Shown: piece after piece, positions 22,085 to 33,204 of the stretch
How the letters are laid out: the number at the start of each line of letters is the position of its first letter
Numbering within the stretch: the first letter of the stretch is position 1
Assembly: GCA_964023275.1 (NCBI GenBank)
Contig: OZ029919.1
Span: 7,478,903 to 7,542,902, forward strand
DNA: 64,000 bases
Direction of reading: 5' to 3'
Source: Norana najaformis
Lineage: Eukaryota > Annelida > Clitellata > Crassiclitellata > Hormogastridae
Position numbers and translations under genes: made by a program
Notes under the pieces: model-generated
Databases searched by the model: none
Told to the model about the DNA's origin: nothing
What the model saw: the letters and a program-made list of their open reading frames with translations, nothing else

Positions 22085-25000
22085 CTACAACACATCCAGA
22101 CATTATTATTCATATAGCTCAAAAGTAATTCATACTTACACTCGAAAATCCTGAAAAGGAACGCAGCGCTGTGTGATTTTGACTCTTGCCTTGTTATAGT
22201 GTTCGTTAGCTTATGATAATAGACTAAATCAGCAAGATCAATAATTTGTAATAATGAACAGCCTGCTATTTTCTACAGCTGCACAGGGACATAAGCATTT
22301 GGAACTCATTATCCATAAATCCTAAGATTATTTACTCTACAGAATCGTTAAAATTCAACGATAAATCTTTTTATTGTCCTTTAACTAACCTTTTTCATCG
22401 TATTGCAGAGCAAACAATTTAATATCTGTACGTGTTGGATATACAAAACCGTCAAAGATTTGCCGCTCCGTACTTTAATATACTGCAATGTGAAGTCTCC
22501 TGATAAGGAGTCTCCTGCTCATAAGTAAACTTGCTTGAAGGTAGACAAAATACCTCGATTAGGATTATTGTAGCCTTTGCTCATATCATGCCACATTAGA
22601 TCCCAAGCCAATAATAATAATGCATCAGTCAAAGCTTCAAGAACGTTTATTCTAATCTATTCTAAAAGACTTCTGTAGTGCCGTTACCACAGTAACCAAG
22701 GCATCAGCAGATGGTCGCTTCAAGTCAAAATCGCCGTCTAAAATCATTATCCACTGGGAAAGCGGGATGGAATTCCGTGACAGTCACCTTTTGGCCCATA
22801 TATCGGCCTTGCGTAGTTTATTGGTTAGAACAAAATCTAGTATGTCGCATTCAGATGTGAATGTGTGTCCATACTTGGATCGCAGAATGGTTGTGGGATG
22901 CAGATCTTTTCGGAACACGTTACTTCTCGCAACTTACACTCTTCACCTGCACTACACATGAAATCCTGAAATCAGTACATCATCATTTTCAACAAATTGC
23001 TCAAGCAACACGAGGCTAGTTATCTTATTACATTGTCTTGCTTATCCACCACGGCCTGATTTCTGGTTTCCATGGCCTATCGTGCTTTTTCCACTGATAC
23101 TGACTTTTTGACTACGATCTAGCTTAAAGTAACCATCGACTGATGCATTACGATAACAGTGCTGCAGAAATTAATAGAATTGATCACTTATGGGGACATT
23201 CATAAAGATCTTTGCCGGATTATACGCGTCTAGACAGTTCAGTCGTGTAGGTCTATTTCAAGAACCTTTCAAGGACGTCGTCACTTGACTGCATCATAGA
23301 CCAAAAATCTTCATCATAATCGTCATTCAGGTGAGAAGATAAGTAAGACAAGAACAGTAACAAGAACAACAAAAACGGCAAGATTACTAAAATCTGTGTT
23401 GGCATACCTTGCATGGGTTGGGACAGATGCATTGTGGACACTGATTTCTCCTCTTGAACGTATAGCAATCGTCTTCACAAACGACATCAAGGCAGATGAG
23501 TGGATCCGTTCTCTTGCATTTGTCTTCGCATGCTTTTCGAGACACGAATGTATTGGAACTTGGAGTGCATCCGTAATAGCGGAATTTCTGACAGGCGTTG
23601 GCTGTCGAATTGTAGAACCAACGGATCTTTATCCCTGACCATCCACAGCGTTTGGTGTTTGGAGTTCCCGTGCACGAATCTAAGCAATTACAGAAGGGAT
23701 CGTGGGTCACGTGACTTAGAAATAGCGTGGGTAGACATGTGCATATATGGAAACTTAGAGATATAGATAGAAGTCGGATTGAAAAATGAAAAGAGAGAGA
23801 AACGAAAGATAAGTAGATAGGTAGATCGATAGACAGATAGATAACTAGATAGATCGATAGAGGGACAGACATACAGATAGACAGACTGAGATAGAAAAAG
23901 AAACAGGAGAGAAACAGATCAATCAAGAGTAAGAAACGAATTTAGTTAATTTCAGAACACTGCTGATCTCCTTTCAACCGTCTTAGCCAGTCCTAGGTCT
24001 ATGCTTATGGACGTAACCTAAAAACATCGCACAAAGCGAGCCTAATGATAGTGAATACGTATAAAGACGGCAAAGAACTATGTCAGTCTGAGTCGATATA
24101 TACAATTTCCATCGCTGAGTGAATGCTGTATCACGCCTAACAAACGACTTAGTCTGCTTGTATTCTAACCTTCTTTCGGACGACAAACCAAACATCCGGC
24201 CGATCCACCGGTGTCGTGCCGCTAAACTAAGTACACATATTATATAGACCCTATGTATTAATGTATGTATGCATGTAAGCCCGCATCTATGCACGTATGT
24301 ATGTAGTATGTATGTATGTATATATGTATGTGCCCATGCATGTATGTATGTATGTATTTATGTTGTTGTGTGCTGGCGTTTATAGGCTCGTTGTCTTTGC
24401 GGGTAGAAACCAGCAACAACGTTATAGGGTTAAAAATCTCTTTTCTTCCACATCATCAGACATTCGACTTCAACATCGTAACATTCGACAGTCATCTCGT
24501 CAAGACGTTCTTAATCTACAATTTAAGCTCCCTCTTTTACGTCTTTATTTCCCGCTCAGCGAGACACCACTCCTTCAGACACTCTTTATAACCCAAATGC
24601 CGAAACACCTGTTACTTTCCAGCTGTTGCATGAACACATGTCTCTATCAAATATATATATTCCTCCTGCTTACACGTGAACTTGTAACAATGTATGTATG
24701 TATGCATATTCGTATGTATGTAGGTATGTGATTGCTTGAATGAATGAACGAAGGAAGGAATGAACGAACGAACGAAAAAAGGGAAGAATGCTTGAACATC
24801 ATACCGTTCCTAGGTACGCAGGTTGGTTCTGGAAAGCAGGGCAACTTTTTGCAAACGACCTGTTGTAGTACACATTCCTCGTCTTTGGTGCAGCTAATGT
24901 CCTGAAACAAATTAGTAAATTATGATTAACTTTGCTTTATTGAAACTATCGACCAATTTATGGAAATCGAATTAGTAAATCAAACATTGGATTTTGCAAA

Positions 25001-28000
25001 CAATCAGTAATTCAAAAAGTTAATATCTCTTGCACGTGGTTGGTCTGTCGCGGTCATGTTTCTGCATAATCCGACTCCCTTAATCCCAGAACTTTGCTTT
25101 CCGAAACGTTTTATAGATGGGTAAATTATAATGTTACGTTTTGATAGTTAAAAATTGTAATTGTAACTGTAATTGTAATCAAAAACTTATAAATCGCCAC
25201 TTCAAGTTAAAAGTCATCAGAGGCGCTCCCGGTCCGATGTCCCAGAACTATTGGGGAATTATACGGTCTTCAAACTCTTGCGGAAAAGAGAGGGGAAGAG
25301 ATAGGAATTCCCGCCGAAGGTCACCAGTCAGGTCATTCCATGAAGCAGGGCCAACAACGGTGAAACTGCGCCGCTGTGCAGTGGTAGTGCGGACTATAGG
25401 GATCACCCGATCTCCCTGAACAGCCGATCGCAACCTGCAGGGACAGTAGAAACAGGTACACAAAGTTCCCCTAGGTATATCGGAGAACAGCCAACAAGGC
25501 AGCTGCGCACAAGGACCAGAATTTTAAAGAGAAGGCTCTCTCGAATTTGAAAGCCAGTGAAGTTTTTCCAAAATGAATGAGGAGATTTGGTCAAACTTAG
25601 GAATGGTGCCAACCAAGCCAGCTGCAGCATTTAGGACAGATGACAACGACGACGACGATGATGAAAATGCGACAACGATGGTGATGAATATAATTGACTT
25701 CATTCATTGTCTGGTTTTCTACGTGTGTTCGACAGCGCGTCAATGGAGACTTTTTCAGTTATCCGATCATTATGTGCGAACAGATGAACTTGTTTTTCTC
25801 AACAATCTTTAATACCACTTAAGTCAGCAGACGCAGCGCTTTCGAGAGCTGCTAAGCTTCTTGATACATTCATAAATACGTTATTTTAGCGATCATAATG
25901 ATAGTTATAAATAAAAGGACGACGACGATAACGACGATGATTTCTGACTGTTTTCTTTTTGTTGCAGAAGTGTTTCTAACCTCACAGGTCCGAGGGCAGT
26001 CACAAGTCGGACATCCATCTGAACCCCTACCCGGTACGCAGCTTGGAAGACATTTGAACATTGGACAAGACGTGGTCGTCTCTACAGGTAGATGAAGCAA
26101 TGTAAGTGAAGTAATTTCGCATTACACTCCTCTTTTAAAAGAATCCTTTAAGACATGGTCATGGGAATAAGAAATATTACAAATTATTTTAAAAGGGTAA
26201 TTGTTTTTTTGCAATAGAAAGATAAACTTTACAATATGTTTGTCTGATATATTAATTAATTAATAATATATTATATTAGAGACTATATTAATATATATTA
26301 TATATTAATATATCAGAATACATTTTTTTAAAGAATTGATAGATAGAATACTGTATTGATAGATGGAATACTCTGCCAGGGTATTTATACAGACTGCTTA
26401 GTCAAGAAAAAATTTGAAACTGATTCCTTTAATAACTGACAATGAGAGGTTCCTGAAAGTAGGCTTTACCATACGAGGGAATGCATTTCGGTTGAGGAAA
26501 ACACGGCGTTGTTTCCGGAGGGCATCCGACGTCTTCCATGACACACTCTTGATCCGGACCACATTGCCGGTTCTACAAAACATCAATGACTTTCTCACTT
26601 TCTTTCAGAAATAGGGTTTGTTAATTTGTTGTTCAATCATTGCCTGGATTGATTCTCTTCTATCGATAGTCAACTCTGTGCATTCGATTCAATCGTCAAA
26701 TAAATCACAACTAAAGCTTAATTCTATGCATATGCGTATGTGTGTACGTATGTATGTATGCTGATTAAATACGCTTTTAAACACGTTTTTACTTTAACTT
26801 AAATTAATGCATTTCTAGATATTAGTCGGTATTTTAACGTTTTATAAATGTGGCATTGTGCTTTTCACCTTTACATGTTAATTCCTGCAATTTATTAGAA
26901 AATTTGGCCGATCTCTTGTTATCCGTCATTATCGCTGATTTGTTTATTATTGAGTTATGTAACGTACAGCGAGCCCCTAAGCTTCTGTTAGCTGCAACAT
27001 GACATAGCTTCAAAACTAACGTAGACCTGGCGCCTTGTAATTGCGCCATATGGTTTCTCTCAAGCTGTTGTTGCTACATTTTTCCAAAGTAACCTGACAC
27101 TAGACACTTCTTTCTTTACAGCGGTCCGTTCGTTCCTTCATCGTTCTGCCATTTCTCAAAATGTACATCTGGGTCCAAACTCATGGGAAATGCCTGTCGT
27201 TAGTTTATCTTTTGCAGTTTCTTTCTGGCGATATTGAGCTAAATTCCGGTCCTTGCCATATTAAAACATCCTAACATCCATATTATCTGGAATACATCTC
27301 TTTCTCTTCATAATTGCATCTTGGATCATCCGGCGTGTATTATAGCTTCCATGAAACTTGGCTCAAACCTTCGGACAATTCTTTCTTCATTTCGGACATA
27401 ACGCCTTCCTCCTTTTCTCTCCAAAATCTAACCCGGCAAAAGGACTTAGTGGTGGAGTTGCTTTCTTTCACAACTTGCATCTAAACTTTCTCGCTTCTCT
27501 TTAACCATTCCAACTTCGAAGCCGTTAAAAATCCTTATATCTTTCCTGGACTCTAGAAACCAGGGCCAACATTTCAAATTCCAAAGCTTATGTTCTTGCC
27601 TAACCCTGTGATGTACCAAGAACAGACAGCTACCGGACTTGCCGTCCAGCTAAATTAAACTGTATGAAATCCTTGAAAAATAAATTCTTGCTAGATCAAA
27701 GAGGTTTGCTGCACGTCCTTCCCAACATTGGTATAACTCAGATACTGCCGCAGCCAGAAGGCTACTCAGCCAACTTGTAGGTGTTGGCGACCCTTCCATT
27801 TACCTTTCCATCTCCTCAAATTCAGGCGCCAGTGTCGCATTGTCCGTCAACTAGTCTCAGCAGGCAAAGCCACCTACCTGTCACATCTAATCTATCAGAG
27901 CTCCTCTTCTCTAAAGTTAATATGGAAGGCGGTGAAATAGATCCTAAATTGCGACAAATACAATATACTACCTAGCTAATCATGACAGCTTTCCCTTGCC

Positions 28001-30201
28001 GGAAGGTTCTTACAATTCTTTTCGTACAGGTTCTCGACCCTAACACTAAAGTTTTCTAGCATTCCTTCCGCCAGTAACTTATCATATTATAAATCTCATT
28101 TGCATCTCTTGATGATTATACTGGTTCACTGCTTGACTACCGTTTGCTACCGTTTGTTGATGATACCCAACTATTCCTTTCATTTGACAGTTCCATGTCT
28201 AATCCTACCTTCCAACTAATTGTTTCTGTTTTTGTCAATGTTCAGTCTTGGATGGCTTGTAATAAACTTCTGAATTTGAAACCGAATTTCTTTTGCTAGG
28301 TACAAGCCAACAATTCTGCAAATTTTACAGCCTTACATCTGTCCGGTTGGGTGGCTTACTTATTAACCGAGCTGAACATACAAGCAGGTTTGGCGTGGCG
28401 TTTGATTCCACCATGTCATTTTCTAACCACGTTTTGATATATTGAGATCAGCTCAATTTCACATACGGTACATTGGTAGAATCAGATCTCTTTTGCCCCA
28501 AACTATCTTAATCCAACTAGATAATGCATTGGTTTCCAGTAGTCTAGACTACTTTGACTCACTCATTGGTGTTGGCACTAAGGGAGACCTGCTCCAACTT
28601 CAGATCTTTCAAAACTCTCTCGACACAGCCATGACGTAGACCCCTAACTATCAGCATATAGAGCTAATATTACATTCATTGCATTGAATGCCCATTTAGC
28701 AAACAATTTATTTTAAAATCTGTCTTATTGCTCACAAGATACTACATTTAAATCAGCCGAACTACCGACTTCCATGCCCACCTCTCATACTAATAGAGAT
28801 TGCGTTCGATCAGTGAACACTGAGATTCCTGCTGTCCCCCGACCCAAACATGGCTGGGCTCTTGTGCCTTCTCGGTAGCTGATCCAAAGCTTTGGAATGT
28901 ACTAACCCCTTCAGTTCTTCCTGTGTATTCTTTGATTTCATTCAGGTCTAAACTAAAGACTAATCTCTTTCAACTTGCTTACCTACCGTAGCCTGGTTTC
29001 GGATTCTCTGACCTGTAGGAATTCGACCTGGCTTCTCCAAAGCATTATGATTTTAGATTTCAATTTTGACTTGAAACCACCATCGACGGATGCCCTGGGC
29101 ATCATGAAAACGGCGCCATAGAAGTTTCTTTTGCTAATTTCTTGTTAAATCATTGCCTGGATTGATTCTCTTCGTTTGAACGGCGCTATAAAAGTCTTAG
29201 TTTAGAACAGATGTGATTGAAGGCACAGCCTACAACTACATTTATGGTGTCTGGCTATATAGTCTGTTTCTAGGCCACTTCACATTTTACAACGTGTAAT
29301 GAATTTTAATGTATCAATTCATATGATGTAACTTAACCTGGCAATTATAGTCGGGACATGCACATATGGGACATCCATCAGGTCCTGGAACTGGAATGCA
29401 TCCTATGAGCACTGCGCACGGTGGAATTGGACATTCAGAAGTCGTAGTCAGAGTAGTAGTACTAATGGTTGTTTTACCTGAATCAATATCAGAAATATTT
29501 CCCAAGCTTAATTCTGCATCAAAGTATGGCGTATGAAGGATTTAATGGATCTACCGATTGAGCCTCTAATGGGCTTTATCCAACAGATTTTATTTTGGAA
29601 AGTTGTTTTACTTTGAAATGACCTTCAGACTGGTGTCACAGTAACGGCGATATAAAGAATCCATATGTGAATTGGTGATATTAGGGTTTTGACGCGTAAC
29701 CTCTTATTGCGAATATGGAAGTCATAGCGGAATTGGATGAAATCTAATCCGATCTAATCAAATCCAATCAAATCTAATCTTTACTAGTGTAATAACCTAC
29801 TGTGCCGTCATCACTCCATGAAATCTTCCAGTGAAATCATAGGCAAATAATAGGCAAATAATATCACGTTGGAAAAACCAGGTCGAAATTCCATAGGTAA
29901 GGCAAAGGTCTTCATGTACTTATATATATATTGTGCGTATGTGTGTATTCATGAATGTATGCATCTTCTGTGTAGGTACGGATTCCTTGCATGTATGTAT
30001 GCGTATATGTATGTATGTATGTATGGGCGTATGCGTGCACCAAAACATTTCTGTTGCGCCTTTTAAAAACCTCAGTGTCGCTGAGTGGTTTTAGGACGAT
30101 ATTCTTTTAAAATCATACGACTACTGACCTTGTGCCGAAGATGTTCGAAGTACCACCAGAACAATGACTACTACCATCACTATAGTAGCTGACATCCTCA
30201 T
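21972..30201 (-). CDS. Gene 2: secreted antistasin/Kunitz-like modular protein, 8 coding exons
   Basis: Gene model of about 329 aa: signal peptide, B, A, B, A, Kunitz+B, A, terminal antistasin exon. All junctions have AG/GT borders and matching phases. The Kunitz-like domain and antistasin-type modules point to a secreted serine-protease inhibitor or binder (inference from family). A decayed CR1-like LINE lies in the intron between the first B and A exons (27.1-29.0 kb), and another relic at 25.15-25.64 kb. Upstream are a probable 5'UTR intron and a TATA-like promoter shared with genes 3 and 4. The exon plan equals the two ends of gene 4, so gene 2 may approximate the ancestral layout. Confidence 0.8.
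22875..22965 (-). CDS. Gene 2 exon 7: A module, short form
   Basis: 30 residues, phases 0 to 1: GEECKLREVTCSEKICIPQP, then a fifth Cys. It lacks the FP of other A modules. Paralogs are at 44921-45011 (intact) and 63886-63977 (frameshifted). Confidence 0.8.
23408..23679 (-). CDS. Gene 2 exon 6: Kunitz-like domain fused to a B module
   Basis: Acceptor GCTTAG in phase 1, donor AAG/GTATGC in phase 0; about 90 residues. Residues 2-54 carry six cysteines spaced C-x8-C-x17-C-x7-C-x12-C-x3-C. This is the Kunitz/BPTI plan with two extra residues between Cys2 and Cys3, and with WFYN, CQKFRYYGC and RKACEDKC in the expected places. The residue after Cys2 (the P1 position) is Gly, not Lys or Arg, so canonical trypsin inhibition is doubtful. 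A B module (CLDVVCEDDC, then CPQCICPNPC) follows without an intron. Gene 4 has a paralog; gene 3 has lost it. Confidence 0.87.
23760..23900. repeat. GATA/GACA microsatellite next to the Kunitz exon
   Basis: Degenerate GATA/GACA units just upstream of gene 2 exon 6. Same place in gene 4 (46.15-46.35 kb) and at the deletion in gene 3. Confidence 0.85.
24240..24760. repeat. TATG microsatellite split by a 330 bp insertion
   Basis: TATG runs at 24257-24360 and 24690-24730 flank a block (24362-24688) without counterpart in genes 3 and 4. The inserted block is unidentified. Confidence 0.6.
24805..24901 (-). CDS. Gene 2 exon 5: A module
   Basis: 32 residues, phases 0 to 1. DEECVLQQVVC and LPCFPEPTCVP give the clearest A-module consensus in the window. 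Donor G/GTATGA. Confidence 0.83.
25140..25640 (-). mobile_element. LINE family B, 3' end copy
   Basis: The minus strand reads FKILVLVRSCLVG, YLGELCVPVST, RSAVQGDRVIP, then TTAQRRSFTVVGPASWNDLT. A (TTACAA)n-like tail lies at 25150-25180. Confidence 0.8.
25981..26081 (-). CDS. Gene 2 exon 4: B module
   Basis: 33 residues beginning TTTSCPMFKCLPSC, then SDGCPTCDCPRTCE, spaced C-x4-C-x3-C-x8-C-x2-C-x-C-x3-C. Donor GAG/GTTAGA. Confidence 0.82.
26220..26330. repeat. A+T-only palindromic stretch
   Basis: Runs of TTAATATATTA-like words in both orientations in an intron of gene 2. Confidence 0.6.
26470..26572 (-). CDS. Gene 2 exon 3: A module
   Basis: Phase 0 acceptor TTTTGTAG, donor G/GTAAAG; 34 residues with core DQECVMEDVGC, a two-residue-longer spacer, then TPCFPQPKCIP. 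Confidence 0.8.
27100..29030 (+). mobile_element. Long decayed CR1/L2-like LINE with endonuclease and RT parts
   Basis: Near 27210 the plus strand reads LQFLSGDIELNSGPCHIKTS, close to the LLxxGDIExNPGP start of many CR1/L2 ORF2 proteins. It continues as an endonuclease-like stretch (SFHETWLKPSDNSF), an RT box (FVDDTQLFLSFDSS near 28150), VAFDSTMSFSNH, RIRSLLPQTILIQLDNALVS (28475-28535), and a C-terminal SVADPKLWNVLTPS-like stretch near 28880, all with stops and frameshifts. It lies in the intron between gene 2 exons 2 and 3, opposite to the gene. Confidence 0.8.
29338..29477 (-). CDS. Gene 2 exon 2: B module with Thr-rich linker
   Basis: Phase 1 to 0; 46 residues. A Thr/Ser-rich lead (TTISTTTLTTTS) is followed by CPIPPC, GPDGCPICACP and a final Cys before CAG/GTTAAG. 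The linker looks suited to O-glycosylation. Confidence 0.8.
30129..30201 (-). CDS. Gene 2 exon 1 (coding part): signal peptide
   Basis: ATG at 30201, 24 codons, very hydrophobic (VMVVVIVLVVL), ending RTSSAQ in phase 1 at a GTCAGT donor. A second Met at codon 3 could also start. A conserved TTTTCAG just above 30241 suggests the exon begins there as 5'UTR. Confidence 0.8.
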
Positions 30202-30240
30202 TCTGTCTGATTCTGATTTACAGTATCAGATTAAGATTTC

Positions 30241-30985
30241 ACTGAAAAAGAGCTAATTTATCGATCAGTATGTAGATCTAGCAGCTTTAGCCGATCGAAT
30301 AATCAACATATACCGAATCCTACAATGTAACCATTTTGTCAAAGAGCTAAACACCAACAAAACAATATATTAATAACAAGTATTTTATATTTATTAACAA
30401 ATTCAAAAGAAAAATTATTACCAAATGGTTAACTTCATTAATCAGACCATCGAAAGATGATTCGAAGGTCATTGAATGACGAAATTCGACTAAAAGGCGC
30501 TAAACAAATTGACAGTCACCCTATTAATGTTCTCGCACCTAAACAGTCGACTAAAATCTACTGTACAGCTTGAGAATGATATACAATTCAATTCAATATT
30601 CAAGTCAAAGTCTAAACCCTACAACATCAGATGATAGCTAAGTCCTCGGCTGAAGCTGTTAGTGATCCAAATCGCCAAAGGATCCGTGGCAGCTCTTTTA
30701 CTTGGCGCCAAAGAATTTCCTCCCATTGGGCAAAATTTTCCAATCGCCCAAAAAACTTACATACCTACAGCTTATATGAAGAAAACTTACAGTTGTACGA
30801 AGGGAAAGTACTCACATAGGACTTAGAATTCTTAACTGAGCTCTAAAATGAGATTTTGTAATTTACCAATGCGATCAAAATTGACTATGTTTTACTACTG
30901 CTCTATGGATTGGCCAAAGCCAATAACGATTTTACAATTACCGTAAATATTGACAAACTCAACACGTAGTCTGATGTATACTACT
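30241..30985 (-). other. Predicted 5'UTR exon and intron of gene 2
   Basis: A GTAAGT donor after 30791 and a TTTTCAG acceptor just above 30241 sit at positions matched in genes 3 and 4. The first exon (about 30985-30791) has no coding signal and the sequence around it is conserved among paralogs. Confidence 0.5.
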
Positions 30986-31020
30986 GAGAGCCAGATGGTA
31001 GACAATATGCATATATATGC
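30980..31020 (-). promoter_or_regulatory. Putative promoter of gene 2
   Basis: Minus-strand TATATATGC near 31011-31018, followed by a block (ACCATCTGGCTCTCAGTAG, 30982-31000) also found at the same place in gene 4 and partly in gene 3. The start site is probably in that block. Inference from conservation and the TATA-like element. Confidence 0.5.
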
Positions 31021-31139
31021 CTACGTATATATATATATATATACATACTTCTGCGTCAGATACTAGGCCTGCATTTAAAATGAACAGCCATCTCGTTATA
31101 TAGTCATCACTGAGCTGTAGGCGATTCTTTGTACACTCA

Positions 31140-31700
31140 AATAAAAAGACTTATTTGTGTGTAATGTATTGACCTCCTTATGTTTGATAAGTTTAAATGT
31201 ACATATTTTTCTAGAGCATTCCTATGACCTCTACGTTGCTCATTTTTCAATGAATTTATCGGATGAGATCCTTCATCCCGCTGCCTCTTTGAATGTGTAC
31301 CACGCCCTTTAAAGTCCACGTGTGCGGACCGTACCAGGCGGAGATTGAGATCTCTAAAATATAGGAACTATCGGTATGCGAACCGGCATCCTCACTCACT
31401 TGATACGTTTGCTGCTGAATTGTTGTTGTCTTCTGACGTGTGCAGACGAAAAAGCATTATCGAAAAGTAGCCCATACCTATTTCCACCACCTCGTCAGAC
31501 AATGGCGCAAACAAAATGAGCCTATGAATAGCATCGGCCTTATTTACGAAGAACGTGACGGTGTGCATGCCCTGAGGCCTATTAAATCTGCGTAGGCAAA
31601 ATGCAAATCTACTAACATAGAACGCAACGCAAGTTGAAGGCCTTATTGAATTATGACTAATCAACATCTTTACAGGTGAGCTAAGGTCAGGAAAGTGAAG
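31140..31700. other. Conserved far-upstream block of gene 2
   Basis: GTAGCCCATAC, TATTTCCACCACCTCGTCAG and CCTATTAAATCTGCG recur at about 41.1-41.4 and 58.9-59.2 kb upstream of genes 3 and 4. No coding signal. Part of the duplicated block. Confidence 0.6.
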
Positions 31701-31989
31701 TCTGGTTTAACGTATGTTCAGATACAGTAACTTATAGAACGGGAAGATGAAATGAAGTAAGGTAAGTTAAGGTAGAATCAGGCCAATCAAATTAAGTAAG
31801 ATAATATATGTCAACCGTCAACTATACGTGTCCCCAAGAGATTCCAACTACTCCAGCACCATTCCACTGCAGGCGAGAGTTATTCATATATTTTTATCGT
31901 AAAACAAAATGTTGGTAAACTTTATAAAGTTTGCCCAAAAAGACACATTTACGCACCAAACCGCATTAAAGAGTTGCTCCATATGAAAG

Positions 31990-32135
31990 TTGTAACAGTA
32001 CACTAGAGATTTATACAGCGCCCACAAGAAGATAAGTCGCGGGAAACAGCTTATTCACATGGTCTTATCAAAACAAAATCGTTAGGCAGGAAAGGTCAGA
32101 TTCGGTTCCAGGTCAAGATCGAAGGATCAGGCCAG
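31990..32135 (-). mobile_element. LINE family A, 3' terminus only
   Basis: GAGATTTATACAGCGCCCA, AAGTCGCGGGA and CAAAACAAAATCGTTAGGCA match the 3' ends at 21270 and 41930. Confidence 0.6.
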
Positions 32136-32334
32136 CTTTTTGCCAACAAACTTCGGGAGTAGGCTACTTGACATCGAAATGAAGGAGACGGAAAAATCCA
32201 CATTCCAAAGTCTCTCAGATGAATTTCAGATAAACCCAATTGCATTAGATGCATCTACACCTTTGCACATGGCCATCGTGCCACCTTTAAAGTCAATAAG
32301 TCCATCGTGGTTGAAAGTGTCCGTGTACTGACCT

Positions 32335-32495
32335 TGTATGTAGGTATGTACGTTGTATGTATGCATGTATGTAGGGCCTATGTATGTACGTATGTATGTA
32401 TGAATGTATGTATGTATGTAGGCCTATGCATGTACGTATGTATGTATGAATGTATGTATGTATGTATATATGTATGTATGTATGCATGTATGAAT
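32335..32495. repeat. TATG microsatellite
   Basis: About 35 TATG-type units with interruptions. Confidence 0.93.
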
Positions 32496-33024
32496 CTCAG
32501 CTCTACATAGCGTCTTCTAAGGACTTCTGTGAAGACGACTGTTTAAAGGACCTAAACCAGCGCTTCTTACATAGAAGGAGAATGTATGCGGATCCCAGTT
32601 AGATAGAATTAATACTGAAATTCCATATGTTTAATAGCTGTATTGATTAATATAGTAGACGAATGTAGCAAATATTGAAAAACCCTATACTGTCATGATA
32701 GACTATGATATATATAGTGCTAATACTTGTAAATACAAACATACATATATATATATATTTATATAAACTTAGACATGGGTCTTGTCCTTACGTATGAAAT
32801 TTTGCGTTTTGAAACCTATGCCGGGAGTTGCTTTTAAACAGTGTCTAGGGGTGAGCTGATGTAAAGAAGTAATGACTGAGATACTGGATCGTGTTCCTGT
32901 TATGGTTGATTATACTTGGCACAGTTATACATGGCTTCAAAGTCTATGTAAATAATTGATGTTTTGTCTAACGTTCAATTCGTCAACTTCAACGCCCGAC
33001 AGAACTTGAACTTACTTATCCATG

Positions 33025-33200
33025 CATATGCGTGTATATATATACATATATGAATATATATATATATTCATGAAACATATATGAATGAATATATATATAT
33101 TCATTTTTATATATGTTTCATGCATATGTACATATATATTATTCATTCATATGTGTTTCATACATATGTATATATATATATATATTCATATATGTTCAGT
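33025..33200. repeat. Palindromic TGAATATATATATATTCA array
   Basis: Four or more copies of (AT)n flanked by TGAAT/ATTCA with CATATATG between them. Able to fold into hairpins. Confidence 0.8.
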
Positions 33201-33204
33201 CAGC

